Below, one piece after another: positions 45,727 through 54,613 of a stretch of 64,000 bases of DNA; within the stretch, counting starts at the first letter, position 1, and each line of letters begins with the position of its first letter. Where the stretch lies: the NCBI RefSeq assembly GCF_042660705.1, contig NZ_JBHSUQ010000001.1; one strand, 5' to 3'. The notes beneath the pieces were generated by a model. That model ran no database searches and was not told where the DNA came from. It saw nothing but the letters and a program-made list of their open reading frames with translations. The translations under genes were made by a program, and so were the position numbers. This stretch comes from Undibacterium_A arcticum (GTDB lineage: Bacteria; Pseudomonadota; Gammaproteobacteria; Burkholderiales; Burkholderiaceae_D).

Positions 45727-45757
45727 CATCATTCGCTGCGGGATTAGACTGGACCCC

Positions 45758-45901
45758 GTGCGCTCCGTACACTTCACCGATCGTCACCATCGCGATGACG
45801 AATTTGCCGCGCAGTTCTTTTTGCGGCGAATAAATTCCTACGTCGGTCATGTGTCGCGCCTGCTGGGTGCGATCACCCGATTCAAGAAAAAACGGAAATG
45901 A
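45758..45901 (+). CDS. Doubtful 47-residue basic small ORF
   Basis: A GTG-started frame reading VRSVHFTDRHHRDDEFAAQF and ending in RFKKKRK, 31 bases after an FNR-like box and 40 bases before a VOC gene. No family is recognised and there is no clear ribosome site. It is listed because of the promoter-like context only. Confidence 0.2.
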   Translation: MRSVHFTDRHHRDDEFAAQFFLRRINSYVGHVSRLLGAITRFKKKRK

Positions 45902-45941
45902 GCATTCCCTTCATTTAACAATTGACCTAAGGAAACAGACC

Positions 45942-46319
45942 ATGGCAAACCCATTCGTCCACGTTGAATTGCATACCGGTGATCTGGCCAAGGCAAAGCA
46001 ATTTTATGCGGCGCTATTCGACTGGAAGCTGGAAGATGTGCCCATGCCGGGCGGAAGTTCGTACACGATGATCAGTGTCGGCGAGGGCACCGGCGGCGGC
46101 ATGATGACCAGCGAGGCGCCTGGCACACCGCCCCACTGGATGGCGTACGTCGGCGTGGACGATATCAAGGCCAGCACCGAAAAGGCCAAGTCCCTGGGCG
46201 CAACGGTGTGTCAAGACGTGATGGAGGTCGGCGAGCATGGCTGGATGAGCGTCATTACCGATCCGACCGGCGCGACAATTGCGTTGTGGAAAAACAGGGC
46301 GCCGAAATCGGAGAGCTAG
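45942..46319 (+). CDS. VOC-family (glyoxalase-like) protein
   Basis: A 125-residue VOC protein: MANPFVHVELHTGDLAKAKQ with FYAALFDWKLEDVPMPGG at the N-terminus, the Gly-rich VGEGTGGGMMT, and MSVITDPTGATIALWKN at the C-terminus. This pattern resembles the PhnB/YdeA-like group often annotated as enzymes related to lactoylglutathione lyase. The ATG has AAGGAA upstream. Substrate unknown. Confidence 0.87.
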   Translation: MANPFVHVELHTGDLAKAKQFYAALFDWKLEDVPMPGGSSYTMISVGEGTGGGMMTSEAPGTPPHWMAYVGVDDIKASTEKAKSLGATVCQDVMEVGEHGWMSVITDPTGATIALWKNRAPKSES

Positions 46320-46459
46320 GGGCCAGGCGGCCGCTGAAACAAGACTACCGAATTATAGGGATCGGTAGCGGATTTGGTGATGCCGCCATGTCTCGCGGGA
46401 AGCCTGGACCCTTGCTTCTCGCGGGCATCAAGCATGAATTGCCCCATGGATTGCCCCCA

Positions 46460-46479
46460 CCCCGGCACGCATGCCGGGG
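46460..46479. other. Hairpin between the VOC and amidohydrolase genes
   Basis: CCCCGGCA-CGCA-TGCCGGGG, a perfect 8-bp stem between two convergent genes. It lacks a T run, so termination is only possible, not shown. Nothing else was recognised in the 271-base gap. Confidence 0.4.
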
Positions 46480-46590
46480 CAACCAGGGCGATTTCCGAGG
46501 CAGGATCGGGAGCAGGGATGGTTATCGGAGCCGCGATGAATCAGCTGTGACGACGGACCATTCATTCCTTAACCATTCCTTGACCATTCC

Positions 46591-48435
46591 TCAGTGAAAA
46601 CCGTCAGCTTGGTACACCACCTTGCCGCCCACGGCGGTCATCAGGACCTTGATGTTGGCAATCTGTTCTTCCGCGATGGTGAAGAAGTTGCTGTCCAGGA
46701 TGATCAGGTCGGCTAACTTGCCCACTTCCAGCGAGCCGGCATCCTGCTCAAGGTGTAACGTGTAGGCCGAGTTCATGGTGATGGCGCGCAGTGCGGCCTT
46801 GCGCAATAGCCCCATTTCATCGTTCAGCCGACCCGGGTACTTATCTGCCAAGGCCGGATCGTTGGTCCGCGTGACGCCGACCTTCAGCGCAAACCACTCA
46901 TTGAGCGGATCAACCGGCCAGTCGCTGCCAAAGGCGATGCGGGCTCCGGCAGCATACAAGCTCCCTTCCGGTTCCATCCGTCCGAAACGGACCGGGCCCA
47001 GGAAGTCCTTGGTGGCGTCGATCGAATCGGGGCCCGGCTTGGCCCACTGAAAAGACATCACGGGAGTCGCGTTCAACTGGGCGAAGCGCGGATATTCGGC
47101 GGGATCGGTGATCTCGACGTGCGCCACGGCGGGCCGAATATTCGGGTTCGGTACCTGCGCTCGCATTGCGCTGATCGCATCCAAGGTCTGGCGCACTGCC
47201 CGATCACCGATCGCATGGATGTGCGGATCGAATCCTGCTTTTGCCAGCGCAACCACCATCGGCTTCAGTACGTCGGGCGGCAGATAGATTTGCCCGCTAT
47301 TGGTCCCGGACACAAAATCGGGATGCGTATCGGTGCCCTGATTCACGAGATAGGGTTCAAGCAGCCCGGCGGTCTGCGCCGGAGCCTGCGCCACACCATC
47401 CATGAACAGCTTGGCATGGCGCACGGCGATGGCCGGCTTCACATCGGGCGGGCCTTGGTCGAACCGTGCCGCCAAGTCTTTCAGCCATGCCACCGCGTCC
47501 GCAGGTTTGGTCGCCAGCTCGGCGTTAATGAGCGGGGCGAAGTAACCGCGCGCAGTAAGCATGCCATTGCGCTGAACCGCGGCAAACGCGGTGAGCTGAG
47601 GCTCATCGGTGAGCGCGTTGAAAAACGTCGTGACACCTTGTTTGCGCAACGCGTCCATCGCTGCATTGACACTAGCAATGTCATCCTTGGCAGAGGGTGG
47701 AGGTTGGGCACCTTTGATCAGCGGTCCGGCCTCATCCTCAAAGATCCCGGATGGGGCGCCAGTCGCGTCATGAATGATGCTCCCGCCCGCCGGATTCGGC
47801 GTTGCCTCGGTGACTCCGGCCAACTGGATCGCTCGCGAGTTCGCCAGCACGGTATGACCGTCGCTGGACTGGACCATGATCGGACGCTTGGTACGCAACG
47901 CGTCGAGCGTCGCGCGCGTGGGGTCCGTTCCCTTCGGCAACATCGCTTGCCGGTACCAGCCCGTTACATTGAGCCAGCCGTCGGGTTCATTCTCGGCAGA
48001 CGCATCCAGACACGCTTGAATCCGTGCCTGAAACTCGGCAATGGTCAGCGCCGCAAATTCGAGATTGCACATGCGCAATGCAGCGCCCCCAAACATTGGA
48101 TGCATATGTGCGTCGATCAGGCCCGGCATCAGCATGCGCCCGCCAAGATCGGTGACCTTGGTATTGGTGCCGATCAATTGGCTGGCGCCCTCATTGGTTC
48201 CAACGTAAATGATTCGGCCGTCGCGCACGGCCAATGCCTGCTGCACGGAATCGTCGGCGTCCACCGTATACACGTAGCCGTTGCGGTAGACCGCATCCGC
48301 CACATCGGGGCCGGACGAATTGGTACATCCCGCCAACCCGAACGCGATCAACGGCACCGCGGCCCGATGGGCAATGGCTTGCAGCATGCGCACAGGGTTC
48401 TTGATCATGCATCGTGATAACTGCGAGAGTGTCAT
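46591..48435 (-). CDS. YtcJ-like amidohydrolase, predicted lipoprotein
   Basis: A 614-residue metal-dependent hydrolase. The ATG at 48435 (AAGGAG upstream) begins a signal sequence ending in LIAFGLAGC, a lipobox, so the enzyme is probably anchored at the outer membrane or periplasmic face. The amidohydrolase core shows the metal ligands HMHP in LIDAHMHPMFGG, HAIGDRAVRQTLDAI, HVEI and FGSDWPVDPLNEW. YtcJ-type enzymes hydrolyse amides of unknown identity. It is divergent from a LuxR regulator, which may control it. Confidence 0.88.
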   Translation of the reverse strand: MTLSQLSRCMIKNPVRMLQAIAHRAAVPLIAFGLAGCTNSSGPDVADAVYRNGYVYTVDADDSVQQALAVRDGRIIYVGTNEGASQLIGTNTKVTDLGGRMLMPGLIDAHMHPMFGGAALRMCNLEFAALTIAEFQARIQACLDASAENEPDGWLNVTGWYRQAMLPKGTDPTRATLDALRTKRPIMVQSSDGHTVLANSRAIQLAGVTEATPNPAGGSIIHDATGAPSGIFEDEAGPLIKGAQPPPSAKDDIASVNAAMDALRKQGVTTFFNALTDEPQLTAFAAVQRNGMLTARGYFAPLINAELATKPADAVAWLKDLAARFDQGPPDVKPAIAVRHAKLFMDGVAQAPAQTAGLLEPYLVNQGTDTHPDFVSGTNSGQIYLPPDVLKPMVVALAKAGFDPHIHAIGDRAVRQTLDAISAMRAQVPNPNIRPAVAHVEITDPAEYPRFAQLNATPVMSFQWAKPGPDSIDATKDFLGPVRFGRMEPEGSLYAAGARIAFGSDWPVDPLNEWFALKVGVTRTNDPALADKYPGRLNDEMGLLRKAALRAITMNSAYTLHLEQDAGSLEVGKLADLIILDSNFFTIAEEQIANIKVLMTAVGGKVVYQADGFH

Positions 48436-48788
48436 GGTGTTGCTCCTTATTTTTTTAAAACCCCCTGCGCCAGCGCAGCATAAGCCACACCAGCCCAGCG
48501 TCTCCGGGGATAAGCACTGCACAGCGCGATACGCGTGCCGACCATCAGACAGCTCTCATAAAACCGCGAAAACCAGGTTTCGCTGTATCTGACACTGGCG
48601 GCAGCGCGCAAGTTGATTCCGATTGTTTTGCCTGAGGGCGATCTATCCGGAATTGAACTATTTGCCGCACCAATTATGTTCTGGCACAATCGGCGGCGGT
48701 ACCCCGCAGTTGCGGGTAGGCGGCGAATGGAGCTAGCCGACGCGCTCCGGTCGACCAGCAATCAATGTGTGCTGCAATGAGGTTTGCA
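48436..48788. other. Divergent promoter region, amidohydrolase / LuxR gene
   Basis: About 350 bases with no supported gene. I could not pick out a convincing operator. It must carry the promoters of both divergent genes. Confidence 0.4.
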
Positions 48789-49736
48789 ATGAATCTGAAC
48801 AGTTTTGGTCGGCTAGTGTTCGAGTTGCACGATGCATCGCAAGCACTGCAGGCTGCACGCTTCCAGGATTGGGCCGTCACGCGCTTGCGAGACGAGATTC
48901 CATTTGCAGCCGCGTGGTGGGGCGTGGCGACAATGGAAGACGGCGCGGCGACGGTGCTGCACAGCGCATGCTACGGCTTGAAAAACAGCTTCGTCCAGGA
49001 ATGGGAAGCGATTTGTCCGCGCGACGATCTGCGCGAGAGTGTGGTCGGCCACCCCGGCGTGACTGCGCTCAAGTCAGGCCATAGTCCGGACCGCGATCTG
49101 CGCCGCTTCGATGCGCGTCACGGGCTACACTCGGCGCTGTCCACCGTCGTCAACGACAAGACTGGCACGCTGGTGCAATTCATCTCGCTGTTCAGGCCAG
49201 AATCGGCGCCGCCTTTTAGTCAACGCGAGCGTGACCTGAAAGAGTTGATCATGCCGCACCTGATGCAGGCATGGAACACTAGCTGGCGCGAGGCTCCTGC
49301 GGACAGCGGGCAGCCGAGCGCACTGCTGGCTGCCGACGGCCGACTGATTTGCGCCGACGACCATTTTCTAAGCACGATGTACGCCGCGTGGCCAAACTGG
49401 AACGGCAAACAGATTGCGCTGACGCCGTCACAAGGCGCTGGATTTAGCGGGCCGCATGCAGCCACAGCGAAGATCGCGATCGACCCTGTACGCGGCAGTG
49501 CGCCGGGCACCGTGCGGGTGTCGATCAGCGCGGGCCCGCGCGGTGCGCTGTCAAATCGTGAACGCGCGGTAGCCGAGCGTTACGCTACGGGACTCTCCTA
49601 TAAGGAGATCGCGAAAACCTTGAACCTCAGCCCGGCTACCGTACGCTCGTATGTGAAATCTTGTTACGAAAAGCTTTCGGTTAGCAATAAGTCGCAATTG
49701 CTTATGACGCTAAGACCGGGCCAGACCAGCAGGTGA
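48789..49736 (+). CDS. LuxR-family transcriptional regulator
   Basis: A 315-residue regulator with a C-terminal LuxR/GerE HTH (LSNRERAVAERYATGLSYKE, IAKTLNLSPATVRSYVKSCY, EKLSVSNKSQL). The N-terminal 240 residues look like a sensory domain but lack the known autoinducer-binding signature (W57/Y61/D70 pattern), and no luxI is near. The start at 48789 is preferred because TGAGG lies at ribosome-site distance; 48765 and 48777 are alternatives. The divergent amidohydrolase is the obvious candidate target. Confidence 0.85.
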   Translation: MNLNSFGRLVFELHDASQALQAARFQDWAVTRLRDEIPFAAAWWGVATMEDGAATVLHSACYGLKNSFVQEWEAICPRDDLRESVVGHPGVTALKSGHSPDRDLRRFDARHGLHSALSTVVNDKTGTLVQFISLFRPESAPPFSQRERDLKELIMPHLMQAWNTSWREAPADSGQPSALLAADGRLICADDHFLSTMYAAWPNWNGKQIALTPSQGAGFSGPHAATAKIAIDPVRGSAPGTVRVSISAGPRGALSNRERAVAERYATGLSYKEIAKTLNLSPATVRSYVKSCYEKLSVSNKSQLLMTLRPGQTSR

Positions 49737-49983
49737 GGCGGCCCTTTACTGCGTAGTCTTATCTGCGCGCTTACCAGGTGATTGGCTTGCCGGCGAACGA
49801 TTACCCTCATCCGTTCAGGCTAGATCGCAGGCGCAAAGAAGCCGCATCTGTTCCATCGCACCGCGCATGAAGCGGCGCCAGCTACCCCTCTGCAGGCAAG
49901 TTAATTGCACTAGGAGCGCGCCATACCAACCACCGCCACGCTCCATTCCTGTCATGTCCCAACACACCCGGCACTTGGCAAGT

Positions 49984-50013
49984 TTGCCAATCCGTCGCAA
50001 ACCCGCGTAGAAT
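49984..50013 (+). promoter_or_regulatory. Promoter of the tRNA-Gly gene
   Basis: TTGCCA, 18-base spacer, TAGAAT at 50008-50013, ending ten bases before the tRNA. A GC-rich stretch between the -10 and the tRNA start (CAGGGGTCG) is compatible with a discriminator. The remaining 49737-49983 shows nothing recognisable. Confidence 0.6.
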
Positions 50014-50022
50014 TCAGGGGTC

Positions 50023-50096
50023 GCGGGTGTAGCTCAATGGTAGAGCAGAAGCTTCCCAAGCTTACGACGAGGGTTCGATTCCCTTCACCCGCTCCA
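50023..50096 (+). tRNA. tRNA-Gly (anticodon CCC), CCA encoded
   Basis: A 74-base cloverleaf: acceptor GCGGGTG pairs with CACCCGC, the D arm is GCTC...GAGC, the anticodon loop TTCCCAA gives CCC, and the T arm is AGGGTTCGATTCCCT. The discriminator T is followed by encoded CCA. It closely resembles E. coli glyU. The first anticodon-stem pair looks mismatched (G27-A43). Confidence 0.95.
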
Positions 50097-50117
50097 GCAC
50101 ATTGCAGCGACCATCAG

Positions 50118-50141
50118 GGCACCGACGCCGGTGCCTTTTTT
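50118..50141 (+). terminator. Terminator of the tRNA-Gly transcript
   Basis: GGCACCG-ACG-CCGGTGCC followed by six T, 22 bases past the tRNA. It separates the tRNA from trmB. Confidence 0.85.
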
Positions 50142-50188
50142 ATTGGTGCCAATAAAATGCCTTTTTAGCAAACAAAACGCAGATCGCC

Positions 50189-50905
50189 ATGTCAGACCAC
50201 AAACCCGCCAACGACGCCGGCAAGCCCTTGTTTTACGACCCAACCGAGCACCGTATCCGCAGCTTCGTCACGCGCGCCGGCCGGCTGTCCACCGCACAGG
50301 CCCGCTCACTCGACGAACTGGGGCCGCAGTTCTGCATCCCCTATGCGAAGGCGCCGCTGGCCTGCGATCAGGCGTTTGGACGCAGTGCGCCGACCATCCT
50401 GGAAATCGGCTTTGGCATGGGCGAAACTACCGCGAAGATTGCGGCTAGCATGCCGGACAAGAATTTCATCGGGGTCGAGGTGCATACGCCCGGCGTCGGC
50501 AGCCTGTTGAAGCAAATCGGGGAACAGGGCTTGCAGAATCTGCGCCTGATTCAGCACGATGCGTTTGAGGTGCTCACCAACATGATCGCGCCAGCCTCGC
50601 TGGCCGGTGTCCACGTGTTCTTCCCCGATCCATGGCATAAGGCGCGGCACAACAAGCGGCGGCTGATCCAGGCGCCGTTCGTGCAGTTGCTGGCCTCGCG
50701 CATCGCGCCCGGCGGTTACCTGCATTGCGCGACCGACTGGGAAGAATATGCGCTGCAGATGCTGGAAGTGCTGTCGGCCGAGCCAGCCTTGAATTCCGCG
50801 GACGGTTTTGCAGCGCGCCCTGATTATCGGCCGGTGACCAAGTTCGAGAACCGCGGTTTGCGGCTCGGACACGGCGTCTGGGATGTGGTTTTTATCCGGC
50901 GCTAA
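50189..50905 (+). CDS. trmB: tRNA (guanine-N7-)-methyltransferase
   Basis: A 238-residue SAM enzyme that makes m7G46 in the variable loop of tRNAs. The SAM site is ILEIGFGMGETTAKIA near residues 70-85; the catalytic block is HVFFPDPWHKARHNKRRLIQ. The end TKFENRGLRLGHGVWDVVF is the family's C-terminal signature. A decayed copy of this 3' end lies at 57232-57272. Confidence 0.97.
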   Translation: MSDHKPANDAGKPLFYDPTEHRIRSFVTRAGRLSTAQARSLDELGPQFCIPYAKAPLACDQAFGRSAPTILEIGFGMGETTAKIAASMPDKNFIGVEVHTPGVGSLLKQIGEQGLQNLRLIQHDAFEVLTNMIAPASLAGVHVFFPDPWHKARHNKRRLIQAPFVQLLASRIAPGGYLHCATDWEEYALQMLEVLSAEPALNSADGFAARPDYRPVTKFENRGLRLGHGVWDVVFIRR

Positions 50906-51078
50906 CCGCGCTAAACCATCAAAGCAATCAGGTCGAGCAAACCGCCGCCACCGAAAACCTGCACGAGCAGGCCGAACCGTTGTCGAAGAACGTCAGTATC
51001 TTCACGCTGGTCCAAGATGCCAGGAGCGGCGCACCGGCGAGCGCCCACAACCGCTAGCCTCGATTCAGGCGGTGCTCG

Positions 51079-52227
51079 CTATGATGCCTGCCTCTGGCGC
51101 CACTCCTGCACCATGGCACCGCCCTGCTCCAATTGCTGCGCGGTCATCCGCGCTTCCGCCAGATGCCGGTACCGCACCGACTTGTCGCCAAGCTCGCCGG
51201 CGCCGGACGTGCTCTCGGCCAGCGTGAACCATTTGTATGCCAGCACCAGATCCGCCGTGGCGCCATGGCCGACCAGATACATGAGGGCGAGATTGAACTG
51301 CGCGCGCGCATGGCCCTGTTCGGCGGCGCGTCGATACCACGACAGCGCCTGCTGGTAATCCTGCGCTACGCCCTGCCCGCTGTCGTAACGCATGCCGAGG
51401 TTGAACTGCGCCCGTGCATGCCCCCGCTCGGCGGCCTGCCGGTACCACGACATTGCCTGCTGGGCGTCCGCCGGCACCCCGCGGCCGAGGTCGTACAGCA
51501 AGCCCAGGTTGAATTGCGCCTTGGCGTGATTCTGTGCGGCGGCCGCCCGATACCAGAACAGTGCCTGCACATAATCCTGGGCGATGCCCTCGCCGTTCTC
51601 ATACAGCGTCGCGAGGTTGAACCGGGCATTCGCATAGCCCTGATCGGCAGCCTTGCGGTACCAGAACAGTGCCTTGCCAAAATCCTGCGGCACGTCATTC
51701 TGATTTCCGAAGATCATGCCGAGGTTGTTTTGCGCGGCCGCGTCTCCCTGCTCGGCGGCCTTGCGAAACCAGTCCATCGCCGTATGATAATCGCGGCGCA
51801 CCCCATGGCCGTTGACGAACATCAGGCCCAGATTGTTTTGCGCACCTGCGTGTCCCTGCACGGCGGCTTCGTTGTACCAGGCACGCGCCTGTTCATAATC
51901 CTGTGGCACGCCTTGCCCATTGTCGAACATCAGGCCGAGATTGAACTGGGCCTTAGCATGTCCCTGGTGCGCCGCCTTGCGGTACCAGACCAGGGCCTGT
52001 TGCAAATCCTGCCGCACGCCCTGGCCGTTACCATAGACGAGGCCGAGATTGAACTGGGCACTGGCATGGCCCTGTTCGGCAGCTCGGCGGAACCAGCCGG
52101 TGGCCTGCTGCCAGTCTGGCGGCAGGCCCTTACCGCTGCTGTAGAGCATGCCGAGGCGGTTTTGCGCTTCGGCATCGCCGCGCACCGCATCGTCGCGCAG
52201 GGCCAGCTCGATGGTTCTGTCTTCCAT
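51079..52227 (-). CDS. Sel1-like repeat protein (nine repeats)
   Basis: A 382-residue solenoid made of nine 36-residue Sel1-like repeats with the pattern A-AQFNLGLMY-NGQGV-QDY-QAL-WYRKAAEQGH. Such proteins are scaffolds for protein-protein contacts, often in signalling or cell-envelope processes. The ATG at 52227 is used. A TTG at 52353, directly after the stop of the upstream gene, would add a hydrophobic leader (LAYVLIALNALIAPTA) that could be a signal peptide; this choice decides whether it is exported. It follows the GGDEF-EAL gene and probably belongs to the same transcript. Confidence 0.88.
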   Translation of the reverse strand: MEDRTIELALRDDAVRGDAEAQNRLGMLYSSGKGLPPDWQQATGWFRRAAEQGHASAQFNLGLVYGNGQGVRQDLQQALVWYRKAAHQGHAKAQFNLGLMFDNGQGVPQDYEQARAWYNEAAVQGHAGAQNNLGLMFVNGHGVRRDYHTAMDWFRKAAEQGDAAAQNNLGMIFGNQNDVPQDFGKALFWYRKAADQGYANARFNLATLYENGEGIAQDYVQALFWYRAAAAQNHAKAQFNLGLLYDLGRGVPADAQQAMSWYRQAAERGHARAQFNLGMRYDSGQGVAQDYQQALSWYRRAAEQGHARAQFNLALMYLVGHGATADLVLAYKWFTLAESTSGAGELGDKSVRYRHLAEARMTAQQLEQGGAMVQEWRQRQAS

Positions 52228-52304
52228 GTTAAAAATACTTTCCAGAACGCATTGGCGTTGACATGAAATAAGCCGCAGCGACGGGTTATTGGTTGTTGCA
52301 GTCG

Positions 52305-52331
52305 GTGCAATCAGTGCATTCAGTGCAATCA
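52305..52331. repeat. Three 9-bp tandem repeats (GTGCAATCA type)
   Basis: GTGCAATCA, GTGCATTCA, GTGCAATCA. They lie in the region between the GGDEF-EAL stop and the Sel1 ATG and encode LIALNALIA if the longer Sel1 start is used. Confidence 0.6.
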
Positions 52332-52353
52332 GTACATAAGCCAACCGCGGCAA

Positions 52354-54599
52354 CTACCCAACGGCCGGGCTCAGGCATGCATCGATTGCGACACGGTTGA
52401 CGTCACCCGCGGTGCCTGCCTTCTTGTCGCGCAGCAGCTGCAAGAACTGGCGGCATGACAGCGGCTTATGGTACAGAAAACCTTGCATCGTGGTACAACC
52501 CGACTGCTCCAGATAATGTGACTGAATCTCGGTTTCGACCCCTTCGGCCACCAGATTCAGGCCCAGTCCGTTGGCGATCGAAATAATCGCCAGCACCACC
52601 GGGAAATGCCCGTTCTCGCGCTGGATTTCCTTGACGAAGGACTGATCGATCTTGATGGTGTGGATCGGAAACCGGTGCAGATAGGCCAGCGATGAATAGC
52701 CGGTGCCGAAGTCGTCGATGGCCACGCTGACCCCGAGCTCGCACAGCTTGTTCAACTGGTCGATTGCGTACTGCGGGTTCCGGATACAGATGTTTTCAGT
52801 AATCTCGACTTCTATCTGGGTCGGCGAAATCCCGTAATGGGCCAGCGCCTGGCGCATCTTTCGACGAAGTCGCCACGGTCCAGATACTGTGGCGACAGGT
52901 TCAGCGATAGCCGCACCGGTGCGCCACCGACCGCATTCCAATGCTCCAGATCGCGGCACAGCGCATCGAGCATCCAGTCGGAAATCGGAATCATCAAGCC
53001 GTTTTCTTCGGCGAACGGCAGGAATTCGCCCGCCGTAAGCAAGCCGCGCACCGGGTGATTCCAGCGCATCAGCCCTTCAGCACCGACGATCTCGCCGCTT
53101 CGCACATCGATCTGGGGCTGGTAATACATCTCCAGCTCGCCCTGCTCAAGCGCCTTGCGCAGGCTCTGCTCCAGCGTGATTTTCTGGTGCGATGCATCGA
53201 GCATCGACGGGTCATAAAAACTGTAGCCGTTCTTGCCGTCGGCCTTGACCTGATACATCGCGATATCGGCATGGCTCAGCAGGTCGTCCATCGTCTCGCC
53301 GTCGGTCGGATAGACGGCAATGCCGATACTGGCGGAAATGTAGACTTCATGGCCATCGAGGAAGAACGCCTGCTGCAGGCATTCCAGGAATTTCCCGGCC
53401 ACCACTTGCGCATCTTCCCGACTCTGCAACTCCGGCAGGAAGATCGTGAATTCATCGCCGCCCAGGCGTGCCAGCGTATCGCCCCGGCGCATGCTGGCTT
53501 TCAGGCGGCCGGCAACCTGCTGCAGCAATTCGTCACCCTTGATATGGCCGAGCGTATCGTTGACCAGCTTGAAGCGGTCGAGGTCAACGAACATCACCGC
53601 CAGTTCAGTCTCGTCGCGTCTGGACTGGATCATCGCCAGACCAAGCCGATCCTTGAACAGAATCCGGTTCGGCAGATCGGTGAGGATGTCGTGATAGGCC
53701 TGATACGAAATCAGTTCCTCGGCGCGCTTCCTGTCGGTGATGTCGCGCGCCACGCCATAGGTGCCGTGGAAATCGAGTTTGCGCACGCCCTGGTCGGTCG
53801 CGTACATGCCCATCGAATTGAACGACAGCGTCATCAGGGTATTGTCGAAGGTGCGTTGCTTGCCCTCGCTGTTCAGCGGCTTCAGGCGCAACTCGACGTT
53901 GCGCGAGGCGCGTTCGCCGGCGCGGCGTTCGTTGAACACATAATAGGCGCGTTGCAGATCGTCGTCGTGCACCAGGGTCGAATAATGCTTGCCAATCAAC
54001 TCATCGCGTGAAACGCCCAGCAGTTGCTGCGCCCGGTCGTTGACGAACGAAAAACGCCCTTCCTGATTGATCGTATAGATGATGTCGGGCGAGCTGTCGA
54101 CCAGGTAGCGATAGAGTTGTTCGGAACATTCGAGCTGCGACGCGATGCGGCGGTTCTCGATTTCCAGCAGGCGCTGCCGCAACACGTTGTCCACGGTTTT
54201 CAGCAATTCCTCACGGCTGTATGGCTTACGCAGATAATCGTGGGCGCCGCGCTTCAAGGCGCCGATCGCGGCGTCGATGCCGGATTCGCCGGACAGCACG
54301 ATGATGCTCGCATTGATCCCCTGCATGAGCATGAAATCCATGATTTCATGCCCGCCAAAATCCGGCAGACGCAAATCCAGCAACACCAGATCGAATTGCA
54401 GCTTGCTCAATTGCGCGACCGCTTCGCTGCCGCAGGTCGCCGTCACCAGGTGATAGCCGCGATCCTTGAGCAGTTCGCACAGGCTCGACAGGAGCCGCGG
54501 TTCATCGTCTACCAGCAGAAGGCGCAACTGCCGGTCCGGTACGGCGACCAGGCGGTTCGAATTGAGTTTGATGGCGATCGGGGCGCTGGCGGTGGTCAC
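52354..54599 (-). CDS. REC-PAS-GGDEF-EAL response regulator, frameshifted within the EAL domain
   Basis: A response regulator of about 748 residues acting on cyclic di-GMP. Order: REC (about 20-140; LLLVDDEPRLLSSL, phospho-acceptor in LVLLDLRLPD), PAS (about 165-300), GGDEF (about 305-470; intact GGDEF in ARLGGDEFTIF) and EAL (about 490-740). The EAL signature reads EGL (GAEGLMRWNHP), while VAIDDFGTGYSS and IKIDQSF are intact. The GTG start at 54599 has GAGGAG upstream and follows the kinase gene by 14 bases. The frame breaks at plus-strand T run 52859-52861 (one base missing): FVE should continue KMRQALAHYGISP. Probably a sequencing indel. Confidence 0.9.
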
Positions 54600-54613
54600 G
54601 TTTATTGCTCCTC

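Noticed and set aside
45569..45850. 93-codon minus-strand open frame upstream of the CBS gene
   Set aside because: No family, no ribosome site, overlaps a plus-strand frame and the FNR-like box; cannot be supported.
50023..50096. Genomic island inserted in the tRNA-Gly gene
   Set aside because: The tRNA is intact, followed by its own terminator and trmB; no repeat of the tRNA 3' end or integrase was seen.
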